Shown here piece after piece: positions 54,551 through 63,084 of a stretch of DNA of 64,000 nt (position 1 is its first letter; every line of letters starts with the position of its first letter). The notes beneath the pieces are model-generated. The model had not been told where the DNA came from, did no database searches, and was given only the letters and a program-made list of their open reading frames with translations. The stretch is taken from contig NZ_QBUH01000009.1 of NCBI RefSeq assembly GCF_003058195.1, positions 62,001-126,000 on the forward strand, written 5' to 3'. This DNA is from Elizabethkingia sp. YR214. GTDB lineage: Bacteria > Bacteroidota > Bacteroidia > Flavobacteriales > Weeksellaceae. Both the position numbers and the translations under genes were made by a program.

Positions 54551-54580
54551 TTGCCGGAAGCGTAATCTTCCGGCTTTTTA
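54551..54580 (+). terminator. Intrinsic terminator after the cytochrome gene
   Basis: GCCGGAAG / CTTCCGGC with a 6-nt loop and T-run. A closely similar hairpin ends lysS (56960-56990). Confidence 0.88.
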
Positions 54581-54646
54581 TTGTTCCAAAGTCAAGAGCT
54601 TGACAAATATGTTTTATTTAAATAAACATATAAAAAGAAACTAATA

Positions 54647-55102
54647 ATGACAGATCATAACAACGATAACGGAATCCTTAGGAGAATAGGGTTGGATAGT
54701 TTTTCCAACCGGATAGCTTTTGATATGGGAGTGAAAATTATTGATTTGGCAAAAAGCCGTAATCAGCATATAGCTGTTGAGGTTTGCAGATTAAACCAAA
54801 CTGTATTTCTGTATGTGGATGATACACTTCCGGTGGACAAGCATAACTGGTTAAGGTGAAAAGCTAATATCTCCAGACAATTTGAAGAAAGTTCTCCAAG
54901 TGTAAAGAATGACCTGAAGGGTGGTAATATGACTTTAGAAAAAACTTTTGGACTGGATGAAAAAGACTTTCTGGCAAAAGGTGGGGCAATACCCGTTTTT
55001 GTAAAGAATGCTGGAATGGTTGCGGTTATAACAGTGTTGGGTCTCCATGATGAAGAGGATCATAATATAATTATAGAAGCTCTGAAGGAAAGCTATCTGT
55101 AG
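54647..55102 (+). pseudogene. UPF0303 / heme-degrading-domain protein interrupted by an in-frame TGA
   Basis: The frame starts with a good ATG, runs 70 codons to a TGA at 54857-54859, and then continues with no further stop for 80 codons to TAG at 55100. The downstream part reads as the missing half of the same family (KANISRQFEESSPSVKND, GGAIPVFVKNAGMVAVITV, EDHNIIIEALKESYL). The join HNWLR-stop-KANISRQF sits where family members have an Arg-Lys-rich segment, so one substitution (CGA or AGA to TGA) would explain it. A sequencing error or readthrough are alternatives. Family members (YBR137W/GlcG-like fold) have poorly known roles. Confidence 0.75.
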
Positions 55103-55205
55103 ACAGTTCTTTATTTAATAAACTAAATATCAGGATAAGACAACGCAAAACAGTTTTATTATCATATTATCTGATGAAACACTGTTATATTTTTTAAATA
55201 ATCCT

Positions 55206-55213
55206 TAATTTTG
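55206..55213 (+). promoter_or_regulatory. -7 element of lysS
   Basis: TAATTTTG fits TAnnTTTG, 23 nt before the ATG; no exact TTG at the -33 position. Confidence 0.4.
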
Positions 55214-55236
55214 CAAACTGTTAAATATAACCTATT

Positions 55237-56940
55237 ATGCAACAACTTACAGAGCAAGAAATCATCCGCAGAGAAAAACTGCAACAGCTGAGACAGATGG
55301 GGATCGAGCCTTATCCGGCAGCGGAATTTGAAGTAAATACAAATACGCAGGAGATAAAGGACAAGTACGAGGATGGTAAGAAGGTGAAGTTGGCAGGACG
55401 CTTAATGAGTGTTCGTATTATGGGGAAAGCTTCATTCGCAGAACTTCAGGACAGCGAAGGGCGTGTACAAATTTATGTATCACGTGACGATGTTTCCAGC
55501 ACAGAAGAAGCTGTGGAGTACAATACCGTTTTCAAAAAACTTTTAGATATTGGTGACTTTATCGGAATTGAAGGTTATCTGTTCAAAACACAGGTAGGTG
55601 AGATTTCTGTGCATGTAACCAAATTTACCCTTTTATCAAAAACATTACGTCCGCTACCAGTTGTAAAAACTGATGAAGACGGAAAAATTCACGATGCATT
55701 CGTAGATCCGGAATTACGTTACCGTATGCGTTATGTAGATTTAGCTGTGAATCCACATGTTAAAGATATCTTCATCAAGAGAACAAAATTATTCAATGCT
55801 ATGCGTGGTTTCTTCAACGACAAAGGATACTTTGAGGTTGAAACTCCGGTACTACAATCTATCCCTGGTGGAGCAGCTGCAAGACCATTTATTACGCATC
55901 ACAACGCATTGGATATTCCTTTATACCTTCGTATTGCAAACGAATTATACCTGAAGAGACTAATCGTTGGTGGTTTCGATGGTGTTTACGAGTTTTCTAA
56001 AAACTTCCGTAACGAAGGAATGGACAGAACTCACAATCCGGAATTTACCGCAATGGAAATTTATGTAGCTTATAAAGACTACAACTGGATGATGGATTTC
56101 ACAGAGAAATTATTAGAGCATTGTGCTATTGCCGTAAACGGAACTTCTAAAGCAACGTTTGGTGAATACGAAATCGACTTCAAAGCACCGTATCCAAGAG
56201 TATCGATGACAGAAGCTATTCAGAAATACACAGGTTATGATATTACCGGGAAAACTGAAGAAGAGCTTCGTGACTTTGCTAAGTCTATCGGCTTAGAAGT
56301 TGACGAAACAATGGGTAAAGGAAAGCTTATCGATGAAATCTTTGGTGAGAAATGTGAAGGTAACTTTATTCAGCCAACCTTCATTACTGACTATCCTGTA
56401 GAGATGTCTCCACTAACTAAAAAACACAGAAGTCAGGAAGGCTTAACTGAACGTTTCGAACTTATGGTTTGTGGTAAGGAGATTGCGAATGCTTATTCAG
56501 AGCTTAATGATCCAATCGATCAGAGAGAGCGTTTTGAAGATCAGCTTAGACTTTCTGAAAAAGGAGATGATGAAGCAGGTCAGTTTATTGATGAAGACTT
56601 CCTGAGAGCATTAGAATATGGTATGCCGCCAACATCAGGTTTGGGTATAGGTATGGATAGACTAATTATGTTCCTTACCAATAACCCGTCTATTCAGGAG
56701 GTGTTATTCTTCCCGCAAATGCGTCCGGAGAAAACAGAACCTAAACTGGAATTAAACGAGGATGAAAAAGCTATTATCGAAATCGTAAGTGCTAATGAAG
56801 AAGCAACTCCATTAGTTGATGTAAAAGATAAAAGCCAGTTATCCGGTAAGAAATGGGATAAAGCGATTAAAAACCTTACGAAAAACAACTTAGTAAAAGT
56901 TGAAAAAGTAGATGAGGTTCTATTGGTTAAAATGGTTTAA
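55237..56940 (+). CDS. lysS: Lysyl-tRNA synthetase, class II
   Basis: Charges tRNA-Lys. OB-fold anticodon domain ([20 protein letters not shown]), motif 2 [20 protein letters not shown], and motif 3 [14 protein letters not shown] followed by RPEK. Length 567 includes about 60 extra C-terminal residues after motif 3 ([20 protein letters not shown] to the end), a helical, charged extension that I associate with Bacteroidota enzymes. Monocistronic, with its own terminator. Confidence 0.96.
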   Translation: MQQLTEQEIIRREKLQQLRQMGIEPYPAAEFEVNTNTQEIKDKYEDGKKVKLAGRLMSVRIMGKASFAELQDSEGRVQIYVSRDDVSSTEEAVEYNTVFKKLLDIGDFIGIEGYLFKTQVGEISVHVTKFTLLSKTLRPLPVVKTDEDGKIHDAFVDPELRYRMRYVDLAVNPHVKDIFIKRTKLFNAMRGFFNDKGYFEVETPVLQSIPGGAAARPFITHHNALDIPLYLRIANELYLKRLIVGGFDGVYEFSKNFRNEGMDRTHNPEFTAMEIYVAYKDYNWMMDFTEKLLEHCAIAVNGTSKATFGEYEIDFKAPYPRVSMTEAIQKYTGYDITGKTEEELRDFAKSIGLEVDETMGKGKLIDEIFGEKCEGNFIQPTFITDYPVEMSPLTKKHRSQEGLTERFELMVCGKEIANAYSELNDPIDQRERFEDQLRLSEKGDDEAGQFIDEDFLRALEYGMPPTSGLGIGMDRLIMFLTNNPSIQEVLFFPQMRPEKTEPKLELNEDEKAIIEIVSANEEATPLVDVKDKSQLSGKKWDKAIKNLTKNNLVKVEKVDEVLLVKMV

Positions 56941-56959
56941 TACTATAACAATACAATTA

Positions 56960-56990
56960 CAAGCCGGAAGAATATCTTCCGGCTTTTTTA
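56960..56990 (+). terminator. Intrinsic terminator of lysS
   Basis: AAGCCGGAAG / CTTCCGGCTT with a 5-nt loop and seven Ts. Confidence 0.92.
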
Positions 56991-56995
56991 TTTTC

Positions 56996-57026
56996 TCCTT
57001 GTCAAGGTTCTGAACCTTGACAAGGA
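56996..57026. repeat. Dispersed palindrome, perfect 15-bp inverted repeat
   Basis: TCCTTGTCAAGGTTC and GAACCTTGACAAGGA separated by 1 nt, each arm itself containing the palindrome CCTTGTCAAGG. It sits 6 bp after the lysS terminator, as the copy at 17976 sits after the TPR terminator. Confidence 0.85.
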
Positions 57027-57050
57027 TTATTCGAGAGCCTAAAACATTAA

Positions 57051-57107
57051 ATTACCTTAATTTCTTAATGGTTTATTTATTATTTAGAAATTAAGTTTAT
57101 TAAGGTA
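57051..57107. repeat. Fragment related to the 211-bp array core
   Basis: 57051-57074 is the reverse complement of the array segment AAACCATTTAGAAATTAAGG... with one mismatch in 24 bases; 57083-57095 (TTTAGAAATTAAG) repeats part of it in direct orientation. TACCTTAAT (57053) and ATTAAGGTA (57099) form an inverted repeat around both. The rest of the 56941-57261 gap holds only the lysS terminator, a palindrome and the AraC promoter. Confidence 0.6.
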
Positions 57108-57249
57108 TTGATGTAGTATTAAATTTTATAAACAGTATTACCATAATTATATTATTTTGAATACTCTTCTCACATACGAGAATCTTTAGAAAAGCATAAT
57201 TAAGAAAACTCTCAATAAATTTCGCATACCAAGTAATGATTGATTTTTA

Positions 57250-57257
57250 TATCTTTG
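57250..57257 (+). promoter_or_regulatory. -7 element of the AraC gene
   Basis: TATCTTTG, then AACT and ATG: the predicted start of transcription coincides with the start codon. No TTG at -33. Confidence 0.4.
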
Positions 57258-57261
57258 AACT

Positions 57262-58167
57262 ATGAAAACCTCTGAAACTTTACAGGAATTTTATACAAGA
57301 ACATTGCCCGGGAAAGATGTTTCCACACTCTTGTGTTGTCCGGGGGTAGGTCATGTCAATATATTTTCCAGAGACAGCTGTGCCCGAGTTACACCATACA
57401 GCCGCAGAGATTACTATAAAATCTCTTTAATTATAGGCGAGGGGAAATTACACTACGCAGACAGATGGATCAGTATAGATCGCCCTGCATTGCTTTTCTC
57501 GAGTCCGTTGATTCCTTATTCGTGGGAAGCTACGTCAGAAGATCAGGGAGGTTGGTTTTGCCTGTTTACCGAACATTTTCTACGAAATGGAAATATGGGT
57601 AATATTCAGGATTCCAATTTTTATAAGATAGGAGGAGAGCCTGTATTCTTTCTGAATGAAGATCAGGTGAAATCTGTAGAACTTCTTTTCTCCAGAATAA
57701 AAGAAGAAATAGATGCTGATTATGTTCATAAATACGATGTTATCCGTAACTATCTGCAACTTCTGATGCATGAAGCTATGAAAATGAGTCCCGCGCAGTC
57801 TTATGAGCGGTATAATAATGCATCGCAGAGAGTAGCTTCACTTTTTATGGATCTTATGGAAAGGCAATATCCTATTGATGGTACAGCGAATCCGCTGAAG
57901 CTGAAATCTGCTGTGGATTACGCTCAGAATCTCAATATTCATGTCAACTCACTTAACAGAGCGCTAAAAACGGTTACCGGAAAAACAACTTCCGAACTAA
58001 TAGCCAACAGAATTGTTCAGGAAGCCAAAGCTTTGCTGAATCATACAGACTGGAATATCAATGAAATTGCATTTTGTCTTGGTTTCGATGATTCTGCTTA
58101 CTTCACCAATTTCTTCAGAAAACAAACCCGATTATCACCTGTAGCCTATAGAAGTAAGGCTGTTTGA
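57262..58167 (+). CDS. AraC-family transcriptional regulator
   Basis: 301 residues: N-terminal cupin-like effector domain (RRDYYKISLIIGEGKLHYAD) and C-terminal AraC HTH (LNIHVNSLNRALKTVTGKTT, then WNINEIAFCLGFDDSAYFTN). Followed in the same direction by an aldo/keto reductase, a YCII protein, an MFS exporter and a metallo-beta-lactamase-fold protein, the probable regulon. Effector unknown; AraC plus aldo/keto reductase pairs often respond to reactive aldehydes. Confidence 0.92.
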   Translation: MKTSETLQEFYTRTLPGKDVSTLLCCPGVGHVNIFSRDSCARVTPYSRRDYYKISLIIGEGKLHYADRWISIDRPALLFSSPLIPYSWEATSEDQGGWFCLFTEHFLRNGNMGNIQDSNFYKIGGEPVFFLNEDQVKSVELLFSRIKEEIDADYVHKYDVIRNYLQLLMHEAMKMSPAQSYERYNNASQRVASLFMDLMERQYPIDGTANPLKLKSAVDYAQNLNIHVNSLNRALKTVTGKTTSELIANRIVQEAKALLNHTDWNINEIAFCLGFDDSAYFTNFFRKQTRLSPVAYRSKAV

Positions 58168-58219
58168 ATTTTACAATTTTTAGTTTGAATAATTTATACA
58201 CTTCCCTGTAAGCCCGACT

Positions 58220-58227
58220 TAACTTTG
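58220..58227 (+). promoter_or_regulatory. -7 element of the aldo/keto reductase gene
   Basis: TAACTTTG; no TTG at 17-23 nt upstream (the nearest is 32 nt away). If used, the mRNA leader is about 180 nt. Confidence 0.35.
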
Positions 58228-58411
58228 TCCTGCTAATAAAATATAATACAAAGGCATTATTTTACGGTTCTTTTAATTTATGGTCCAGTAAGGAAATCGA
58301 AGATTTTCAGCTTTAGCTTAAGATAAAGCATTGTACCCCCGAAGATATTGATTAGAGTCATCTACTATATGCTTTAGTGCTTAAAAATTAAATTATTAAA
58401 AACATCAGGTT
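58228..58411 (+). promoter_or_regulatory. Long leader with mutually exclusive hairpins
   Basis: TAAAGC at 58324-58329 can pair upstream with GCTTTA (58310-58315), or, extended to TAAAGCAT (58324-58331), downstream with ATGCTTTA (58369-58376). The two pairings exclude each other. No coding sequence beyond a 3-codon frame at 58280 is seen. Confidence 0.3.
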
Positions 58412-59413
58412 ATGAATTACAAAACTTTAGGAAAAACAGGAGAACAATTATCCGCTATAGGATTAGGCTGTATGGGGATGAGCTTTGCTTATGGGCAGGC
58501 AGATGAGCAAGAGAGTATCAGAACATTGCATAAAGCATTGGATTCCGGTATTAATTTCTGGGATACCGCGGATATGTATGCGAATGGTAAAAATGAAGAG
58601 CTTATTTCAAAGGTATTAGTTCCCAACAGGGATAAGATATTTATAGCAACCAAATTCGGATTCCGCTTTAAGAATAATGAAGCTGGGCCGAGTAATAGTG
58701 CAAATACTTATTTTGACGGATCGCCGGAATGGATTAAACAGGCAGTAGACAACAGCCTTCAGAGGTTAAAAATTGATACAATAGATTTGTATTATGCACA
58801 CCGTATAGATCCTAATGTTCCGGTAGAGGAAACAGTAGGGGCTATGGCCGAATTAGTGAAAGCCGGAAAGGTACGGTATTTAGGTTTATCCGAAGCTTCT
58901 GCGGAATCCATTCGGAAAGCCAATGAAATCCACCCAATCGCTGCATTACAATCCGAATATTCACTTCTGACAAGAGATGTAGAAGATGGTATCCTTCCTG
59001 TGGTAAGAGAATTAGGAATTAGTCTTGTTCCGTATTCACCTTTAGCGAGAGGTTTATTCAATAATATCAACGAAGTTCAGCAATTGGAAGACAGTGATTT
59101 TAGAAAAAGCTTGCCGCGTTATCAGGAAGCCTATCTGGAAAATAACAAAAATCTGGCTAAAGAACTTAATGAATTAGCAGCCTCTAAAGGGATTACCGGT
59201 AGTCAGTTAGCATTGGCGTGGGTATTGGCCCAGGGAGATGATATTATTCCGATTCCGGGAACCAAGCGGGTAAAATATCTGGAACAGAATATCGAAGCCG
59301 CAGCAGTTACTTTTACGGATACAGAGAAGAATGAGATAGAAGAGGTTATCAGAAAATATCCTAATACCGGACCACGCTATTCTGAAGGTTCTATGAAGTT
59401 GGTGAATAACTAG
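58412..59413 (+). CDS. Aldo/keto reductase
   Basis: NADPH-dependent reductase of the AKR barrel, YajO/general stress protein 69-like. Catalytic Asp and Tyr in WDTADMYANG, Lys in IATKFGF, His in YYAHRIDP; cofactor-binding loop PIPGTKRVKYLEQN. Length 333. Reduces aldehydes or ketones; substrate unknown. Probably controlled by the AraC gene upstream. Confidence 0.93.
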   Translation: MNYKTLGKTGEQLSAIGLGCMGMSFAYGQADEQESIRTLHKALDSGINFWDTADMYANGKNEELISKVLVPNRDKIFIATKFGFRFKNNEAGPSNSANTYFDGSPEWIKQAVDNSLQRLKIDTIDLYYAHRIDPNVPVEETVGAMAELVKAGKVRYLGLSEASAESIRKANEIHPIAALQSEYSLLTRDVEDGILPVVRELGISLVPYSPLARGLFNNINEVQQLEDSDFRKSLPRYQEAYLENNKNLAKELNELAASKGITGSQLALAWVLAQGDDIIPIPGTKRVKYLEQNIEAAAVTFTDTEKNEIEEVIRKYPNTGPRYSEGSMKLVNN

Positions 59414-59445
59414 TTAGCCTTATAGATCTAAACTTCGCTTAAGAT

Positions 59446-59503
59446 GATAAAATTAAACCTCATAGATTCTCGTGATCCTGTGAGGTTTAAAAATAATTTT
59501 ATC
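59446..59503 (+). terminator. Terminator-like hairpin after the aldo/keto reductase gene
   Basis: Inner stem AAACCTCA / TGAGGTTT (59455-59462, 59481-59488) and outer stem GATAAAATT / AATTTTATC (59446-59454, 59495-59503), A-rich bulge between them. Confidence 0.6.
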
Positions 59504-59514
59504 TGTATTTAATA

Positions 59515-59544
59515 TTGTCAAATCCTATAGATAGGCGACCTTTG
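59515..59544 (+). promoter_or_regulatory. Promoter of the YCII gene
   Basis: TTG (59515-59517), 19-nt spacer, GACCTTTG (59537-59544); one mismatch to TAnnTTTG. Confidence 0.5.
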
Positions 59545-59567
59545 CATTTGCTATACAAAAAATTATC

Positions 59568-59876
59568 ATGTTTATTATATCGTTAAACTACATCAAAGCT
59601 ATTAGTGAAATCGAACTCTTGATTGATGCTCACAATGATTTTCTGAATAAATATTATGCAGAAAGAAAGTTTTTGATGTCAGGAAGAAAGAATCCAAGGA
59701 CCGGAGGAATTATTATCGCACAAAATGCAACAATAGAGGAGGTAAAGGAAATAATAAAAGAAGATCCTTTTCATCAGCATCAGGTAGCCGAATATGAAAT
59801 TACTGAATTTCTTCCGACTAAGTTTAATGCAGAGCTGGAAGCTGTATTGGAAGCTCTTCGACTACGCTCAGAGTGA
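59568..59876 (+). CDS. YCII-related protein
   Basis: 102 residues, ferredoxin-like dimeric fold. His in IDAHNDFLNKYY and the FLMSGRKNPRTGGIII segment are the family marks, with EDPFHQHQVAEYEI following. Small YCII proteins are probable enzymes with a His-Asp dyad; substrate unknown. The last seven codons (ALRLRSE, stop) are read from a dispersed repeat element, so the natural C-terminus has been replaced. Confidence 0.85.
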   Translation: MFIISLNYIKAISEIELLIDAHNDFLNKYYAERKFLMSGRKNPRTGGIIIAQNATIEEVKEIIKEDPFHQHQVAEYEITEFLPTKFNAELEAVLEALRLRSE

Positions 59877-59998
59877 CAGTTATTAAGTAGAATTTAAATG
59901 GTAAACTCCGTCACCTTGAGCGTTTTGTGAAAAGAAATGTAACAAAATGTATCGAGAGGTTTTATTAAATTAACTCTTAGACTACGCTCAGGGTGACA
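59855..59998. repeat. REP-like element: two direct copies and one inverted copy
   Basis: CTCTTCGACTACGCTCAGAG... (59855-59879) and CTCTTAGACTACGCTCAGGG... (59974-59998) are direct copies, 22 of 25 bases alike by eye; GTCACCTTGAGCG (59910-59922) is the inverted form of their GAGCG/GTGAC part. The element resembles the CTCAGGGTGACA-type intergenic repeats seen in many Flavobacteriia. Confidence 0.75.
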
Positions 59999-60079
59999 AT
60001 AATTGAGCTGAGAACAAAGAAGATTTAATGGTCTTGACCTCTTAAAAAAGAAACAAACTTATAAAACAAATAAAAATTT

Positions 60080-61276
60080 ATGCTTAATAAGCAGCTTGAA
60101 ACGAAGCACCAATTCATAGCCACTATTCTTGCCTTTGCCGTGATTCCGATGTCGGGATTGGCAACGGATATATACCTGCCATCCATGCCTAGTATGGCTG
60201 AAGATCTGCATCTGCCGGAAGCAAGAATACAGCTTACCTTAACCTTTTACCTCATTAGTTATGGTATTTCTCAATTTTTCTCAGGGGCGCTTGTAGATGC
60301 CTTCGGACGCTATAAGATCAGTATTATGGCATTGTTACTTTTTGTTGTGTCTTTCTGGATTACCGGACATACTCAAAATATCTATGTCATTTACCTCATG
60401 CGTATTGTACAGGGGATACTATCCGGATTAGTGGTTGTATCCAAACGGGCATTCTTTGTAGATGTTTATGATGGAGAAAAGAGAAAACATTACCTCAGTA
60501 TTATGACTATTGTATGGTCATTAGGACCTATTATAGCACCTTTTATAGGCGGGTATTTGCAAAAAAGTTTTGGCTGGCAGTCTAATTTTACGGTGTTGGC
60601 AGCCTATTCATTACTTATTCTGGTTCTGGAGTTGGTATTCTCCGGAGAGACTATTAAAAACAGAAATCCTTTTCATATTAGTTTCTTATGGAATGAATTT
60701 AAAACCATGCTGGGGACATTAGATTTCTTTTTTGGAATGCTGATGTGTGGTGTCAGCTATGCACTGATTATGTTCTATAACCTTTGCGGACCGTTTATCA
60801 TAGAGCACAAATTGGGATATTCATCTGTAACAACTGGCTATCTTTCTCTTTTAATGGGATTAGCATGGATGAGCGGTGGCTTTTTGGGAAAAGCACTAAT
60901 CTCTAAGCCTTTTCTGCCAAAGCTAAGATATTCCAACTTTATACAATTGCTTTTTATAGCACTCATGTTTGCAAGCTCATTTTATATAGAGAATTTGTTT
61001 ACATTGGTAGTTTTTGCTTTTGTTATACATGTTACCGCAGGTTTTATGTTCAACAATTACTTTGCTTATTGTTTAGGACGCTTCCCGAAATCGGCTGGAA
61101 TCTCTGGCGGAATTACAGGCGGAGTGGTGTACATTATAACTTCTGTAGTTAGCTATGGTATAGCTGCAGTAGTAAAGCCGGTACAACAAACCGGAATTGC
61201 CGAAGGCTACTTTGCCATTGGTGTTTTAGGTTTTATTATTTTATCTTTTATTAAACGTAAAAAAGCACATATCTGA
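60080..61276 (+). CDS. MFS exporter, Bcr/CflA type
   Basis: 398 residues, 12 helices. The start SGLATDIYLPSMPSMAEDL is the diagnostic Bcr/CflA N-terminus, followed by motif A-like GALVDAFGRYKIS. Probably a proton-driven efflux pump; substrate unknown. Stop and next start overlap (TGATG at 61274-61278), so it is translationally coupled to the metallo-beta-lactamase-fold gene. Confidence 0.9.
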   Translation: MLNKQLETKHQFIATILAFAVIPMSGLATDIYLPSMPSMAEDLHLPEARIQLTLTFYLISYGISQFFSGALVDAFGRYKISIMALLLFVVSFWITGHTQNIYVIYLMRIVQGILSGLVVVSKRAFFVDVYDGEKRKHYLSIMTIVWSLGPIIAPFIGGYLQKSFGWQSNFTVLAAYSLLILVLELVFSGETIKNRNPFHISFLWNEFKTMLGTLDFFFGMLMCGVSYALIMFYNLCGPFIIEHKLGYSSVTTGYLSLLMGLAWMSGGFLGKALISKPFLPKLRYSNFIQLLFIALMFASSFYIENLFTLVVFAFVIHVTAGFMFNNYFAYCLGRFPKSAGISGGITGGVVYIITSVVSYGIAAVVKPVQQTGIAEGYFAIGVLGFIILSFIKRKKAHI

Positions 61277-62274
61277 TGAACAGACGCGAACTATTAAAAA
61301 AAGGAAGTATTGCAGGACTATTCAGTTTGTTGCCTGCAACCAGTTTACTGGCTGAAGTTACAAAACCTGTTGCTAAAGGCACTAAAGAATCTCTGGCGGG
61401 TTATAAGAAAATACAGTTGGGAACACTGGAACTCTACATCTTGTCCGATGGTTATATCCGTGATACAGATATAGACGGATTTGCACCAAGAGCAGATGTA
61501 AAAGAACTTAAAAAGTTATTAAGAGATAACTTTCGTTCAGAAGAATATATCGATATGGCAATGAATGTTCCATTGGTGAAAACAGAAAAAAGACTGATTC
61601 TGATGGATGCCGGAATGGGAATATTTGCTGATGAAAATACAGGATTCCTGCCGGAAAGTCTTGCTAAAGCAGGCTTCAAGCCGGAAGATATTACCGATGT
61701 TTTTATTTCTCATGCCCACCCGGATCATATTGGTGGACTTATTGACAAAGCCGGGAAATTAGTATTCCCAAATGCTGTTTATTTCATTAATAAAACAGAA
61801 TATGACTTTTGGATGCAGGCTACAATAAAAGATTTCGCAAATAGTGCACTGAAGAATAAACCAGATTTTCTTTCGCAGATTATAGAAGGAATCAGAAAGA
61901 TTCTGACCGCTATAAAACCCAAAATCAAATATTACGATTTCAATACACCGCTGTATCAGTATTTCAGTTTTGTACAGGCTCCGGGGCATACTCCGGGACT
62001 AACGCTTTGTAAGATAAAATCGCAAAATGAGGAAATTCTCTATATGGCCGATTTAATTCATTCAGATGCTTTATTATTTCCGCATCCGGAATGGGGATTC
62101 TCCGGAGATACAGACTTGGATCTGGCAGTAGAATCCAGAAAAAAAATGCTGAGCTACCTGGCAGATAATAAACTGCAGGGCCTGGGCTATCATCTTACAT
62201 GGCCGGGAACGGGTTATGCCCAAAAATCGCAAAATGCTTTTCGCTGGTTTCCGAAAGCTTACTTTGCACCATAA
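61276..62274 (+). CDS. Tat-exported metallo-beta-lactamase-fold hydrolase
   Basis: 332 residues. N-terminal NRRELLKKGSIAG followed by a hydrophobic stretch and SLLAEV fits a twin-arginine signal. The zinc site is HAHPDHIGG, with a later HTPG (His), DLIHSD (Asp) and GYHLTWPG (His). This branch includes lactonases and other hydrolases; quorum quenching cannot be claimed. Coupled to the MFS gene, which hints at export and modification of the same kind of compound. Confidence 0.88.
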   Translation: MNRRELLKKGSIAGLFSLLPATSLLAEVTKPVAKGTKESLAGYKKIQLGTLELYILSDGYIRDTDIDGFAPRADVKELKKLLRDNFRSEEYIDMAMNVPLVKTEKRLILMDAGMGIFADENTGFLPESLAKAGFKPEDITDVFISHAHPDHIGGLIDKAGKLVFPNAVYFINKTEYDFWMQATIKDFANSALKNKPDFLSQIIEGIRKILTAIKPKIKYYDFNTPLYQYFSFVQAPGHTPGLTLCKIKSQNEEILYMADLIHSDALLFPHPEWGFSGDTDLDLAVESRKKMLSYLADNKLQGLGYHLTWPGTGYAQKSQNAFRWFPKAYFAP

Positions 62275-62327
62275 ATCAAAGTAAAAACTTAATTAATAGG
62301 AGCACATTTCTTGCCTAATATATACAT

Positions 62328-62366
62328 CAAACCCTGTCAAAATTAACTTGGACAGGGTTTGTTATT
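62328..62366. terminator. Bidirectional terminator
   Basis: CAAACCCTGTC / GACAGGGTTTG with a 12-nt loop between convergent genes, T-rich on the plus side. Confidence 0.82.
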
Positions 62367-62387
62367 TATAAATGTTTATTGACTGAG

Positions 62388-63062
62388 TTAGCGCATTAAT
62401 CCGAAAACATCATTCAGGTAAAAGCCGATCTGAAACTGATAGCGGTCGGTATTAGAAAGCATCTGATTCATTAGTCCGCCCTCAATCCGCATTTTATCAT
62501 TTATAACATAGCCAACGGCAGCATAAAGTCTGTTTCTGTCGAAAGCATCTTTTTTAGCATTGATGAAGATTTCATCATATACACTGGCATACCATGTGTT
62601 CTTAATAAGGGATGTATTATTGAAAGGAACGATAACACCAAGTTGATAACGGAATCTTACCTCAGTTTTTGGTTGTAGAAACCTTTCCTCAATTCTGTAG
62701 CGGTGGTTAAGCTGAACTCTGCCAAATTTCTGTTTTGTAATAAACTGCTGAAACAATCTGTGCTCATCCAGTTGAGAGATATTCTGGTCTGCATCGTAGT
62801 TATGAGAATGTACATAGGCATAACCAAGCAAAACATTATTGTTGTTTTCAGAAAGGTTATAACCAATACCTGTCCTTAGCAGAAGCTGATTAAGATCGCC
62901 TATAAAGTCATAATTCCGGTATTGTACTTCGTAATGGATATTGAATTTTGGATTGATCTTCTCGTTGCCAAAAAGCATCAGCCAGTTACCAACGTCCGAT
63001 TTTTGTGCTGCCAGTAATCCGAAACTTATGCCTGCCAGAAAGGCGAATGTTCTCTTAATCAT
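62388..63062 (-). CDS. DUF2490 outer-membrane protein
   Basis: 224 residues. Signal peptide ending LLAAQ, then regularly alternating beta strands with aromatic girdle residues (NWLMLFGNEKINPKFNIHYE, FGRVQLNHRYRIEERFL, RYQFQIGFYLND) as in small outer-membrane barrels; this pattern matches the DUF2490 family of Bacteroidota. Function unknown. A TATATTTG -7 element lies 15 nt before the ATG. Confidence 0.85.
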   Translation of the reverse strand: MIKRTFAFLAGISFGLLAAQKSDVGNWLMLFGNEKINPKFNIHYEVQYRNYDFIGDLNQLLLRTGIGYNLSENNNNVLLGYAYVHSHNYDADQNISQLDEHRLFQQFITKQKFGRVQLNHRYRIEERFLQPKTEVRFRYQLGVIVPFNNTSLIKNTWYASVYDEIFINAKKDAFDRNRLYAAVGYVINDKMRIEGGLMNQMLSNTDRYQFQIGFYLNDVFGLMR

Positions 63063-63076
63063 GTACTAGATTTTTA

Positions 63077-63084
63077 CAAATATA
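63077..63084 (-). promoter_or_regulatory. -7 element of the DUF2490 gene
   Basis: Minus-strand TATATTTG (CAAATATA on plus). The -33 TTG is not evident. Confidence 0.4.

Noticed and set aside
54590-54605. GTCAAGAGCTTGAC as a member of the CCTTGTCAAGG palindrome family
   Set aside because: Only a short TTGAC core is shared and the arms differ; kept out of the family.
58185-58227. Full TTG/TAnnTTTG promoter before the aldo/keto reductase
   Set aside because: The only TTG is 32 nt from the -7 element, outside the usual spacing; only the -7 element is annotated.
61276-62274. Naming the metallo-beta-lactamase-fold protein an N-acyl homoserine lactonase
   Set aside because: The zinc motif is shared by many hydrolases; no specific evidence.
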